This document shows positions 12,367-13,023 of a DNA stretch of 13,023 nucleotides, piece after piece. Location of the stretch: contig CALJNY010000044.1 in NCBI GenBank assembly GCA_937981515.1, positions 1-13,023 on the forward strand, in the 5' to 3' direction. Position numbers and translations under genes: made by a program. The notes beneath the pieces are model-generated. The model made no database searches and was not told where the DNA came from. It saw only the letters and a list, made by a program, of their open reading frames with translations. Each line of letters opens with the position of its first letter. The stretch's first letter is position 1. The DNA comes from an uncultured Collinsella sp. Its GTDB lineage: Bacteria > Actinomycetota > Coriobacteriia > Coriobacteriales > Coriobacteriaceae.

Positions 12367-13023
12367 ATGATGAGGCCCATGACAAAGAAACTGCTGTTAG
12401 GAATTCCCACCGTGACGCTTTCGGCCGTGCTGGCGTGTACAGTGGCCGGCTGTGGCGGTAGTGCTCCGAGCGGCTCGCCTGGCGGTTCGGGCGGCAGCGC
12501 GCCTGTGCAGGAAAAGCCCAGGGCCTATGATTCGCAGACGGTCGAGGTGGCAGGCATTACCTATGAGTCGGTGGCTCACGGTACGTTCTATCGCGGCGAT
12601 GCCAAGCTGCAGGACGGCTTTTACCTGCACATCAAGATCACCAACAACAACACAAAGAACAGGACGTTCAGTTCCTTTAACGTGCATGCTGCCCAGGGCG
12701 ATCTTGAGGCAGGCGACCCGTTGTTTACTTCCGGCAAGGCGGCCGTGCTCGACTACGTTGCAAGCGAGGCTCCCGATGAGCTGCACGAGGGCATCGACCT
12801 TTCCGAGAGGCCAGATATCGGCCCGGGCGAGACCGTTGAGTACGTGTATTTCTGGGCGCCCAAGACGGCGTACTACGGGCCCATCACTGTCGAGTTCGTA
12901 GACGCTTATGCCCCCGCCAAGAATCATGAGGCCATGCACTTTGACACCACGGGATGCGAGCCCAAGGAGTTCAAGGCGGCCGGCGGCGTGGCCGATTCTG
13001 GCGAGAAGGCAGATTTAACGGGC
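12367..13023 (+). CDS. Secreted lipoprotein, DUF5067/DUF4352-like (3' end missing)
   Basis: An ATG at 12367 with AAAGGAG eight bases upstream opens a frame that runs to the window edge, 219 codons without a stop. The N-terminus is a type II signal peptide: MMRPMTKK, a hydrophobic stretch (LLLGIPTVTLSAVLA) and the lipobox VAGC with Cys29 as the lipidated residue. A flexible Gly/Ser/Pro linker (about 30-48) follows. From about residue 54 the sequence resembles immunoglobulin-like DUF5067/DUF4352 domains of Gram-positive lipoproteins: VEVAGITYESV, YLHIKITNNNTKNRTFSSFNV, DIGPGETVEYVYFWAP and ITVEFVDAY. The protein should be anchored on the outer face of the membrane. Its role is unknown; such domains are often ligand-binding or stress-related modules. 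Assignment as a lipoprotein is firm, the domain name tentative. Confidence 0.88.
   Translation, partial: MMRPMTKKLLLGIPTVTLSAVLACTVAGCGGSAPSGSPGGSGGSAPVQEKPRAYDSQTVEVAGITYESVAHGTFYRGDAKLQDGFYLHIKITNNNTKNRTFSSFNVHAAQGDLEAGDPLFTSGKAAVLDYVASEAPDELHEGIDLSERPDIGPGETVEYVYFWAPKTAYYGPITVEFVDAYAPAKNHEAMHFDTTGCEPKEFKAAGGVADSGEKADLTG

Overview
The window looks like chromosomal DNA of an anaerobic, moderately GC-rich gut actinobacterium of the Coriobacteriia (Collinsella-like). This is inferred from the mix of several DUF4143/DUF234-type ATPases, a clostridial-type topoisomerase IV-like gene pair, small redox flavoproteins and an actinobacterial SOS box. No rRNA or tRNA is present to confirm the lineage, and no CRISPR array, insertion sequence, integrase or phage gene was seen.

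Layout, left to right. (1) Bases 1-1218 hold the 3' part of a DUF4143-type AAA ATPase, cut by the window edge, followed by a strong plus-strand terminator at 1378-1412. (2) Bases 1466-4588 form a redox or small-molecule module. A MerR-family regulator on the minus strand is divergent from a 43-codon flavodoxin remnant, a carboxymuconolactone decarboxylase-cupin fusion and an alpha/beta hydrolase. A complete iron-sulfur-type flavoprotein follows, probably with its own promoter. A palindrome in the spacer between the divergent promoters is the likely MerR operator. (3) Bases 4754-6043 encode a second DUF4143 ATPase behind an AT-rich promoter flanked by a 19-bp imperfect inverted repeat. (4) A long GC-rich hairpin at 6066-6103 separates it from a convergent minus-strand operon (10423 to 6140). 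That operon encodes a ParE/GyrB-like ATPase subunit and a ParC/GyrA-like cleavage subunit of a type IIA topoisomerase. Upstream of it lies a perfect TCGAAC-N4-GTTCGA palindrome, the actinobacterial LexA (SOS) box. (5) Bases 10581-11963 (minus) encode a third ATPase, of the ATPase_2 plus DUF234 type. Its promoter and ribosome binding site are embedded in a symmetrical array of four overlapping 18-bp palindromes (ACTCGG-N6-CCGAGT). (6) A roughly 300-bp stretch with one doubtful small ORF leads to the start of a secreted lipoprotein that runs off the right edge.

Three AAA ATPases with C-terminal PD-(D/E)XK-like domains lie within 12 kb, interleaved with core genes. Two keep an apparently intact nuclease triad and one has lost it. 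The two complete ATPase genes both have inverted-repeat promoters, unlike each other in sequence. The most distinctive signals are the palindrome array of the DUF234 ATPase and the predicted SOS box in front of the topoisomerase operon.
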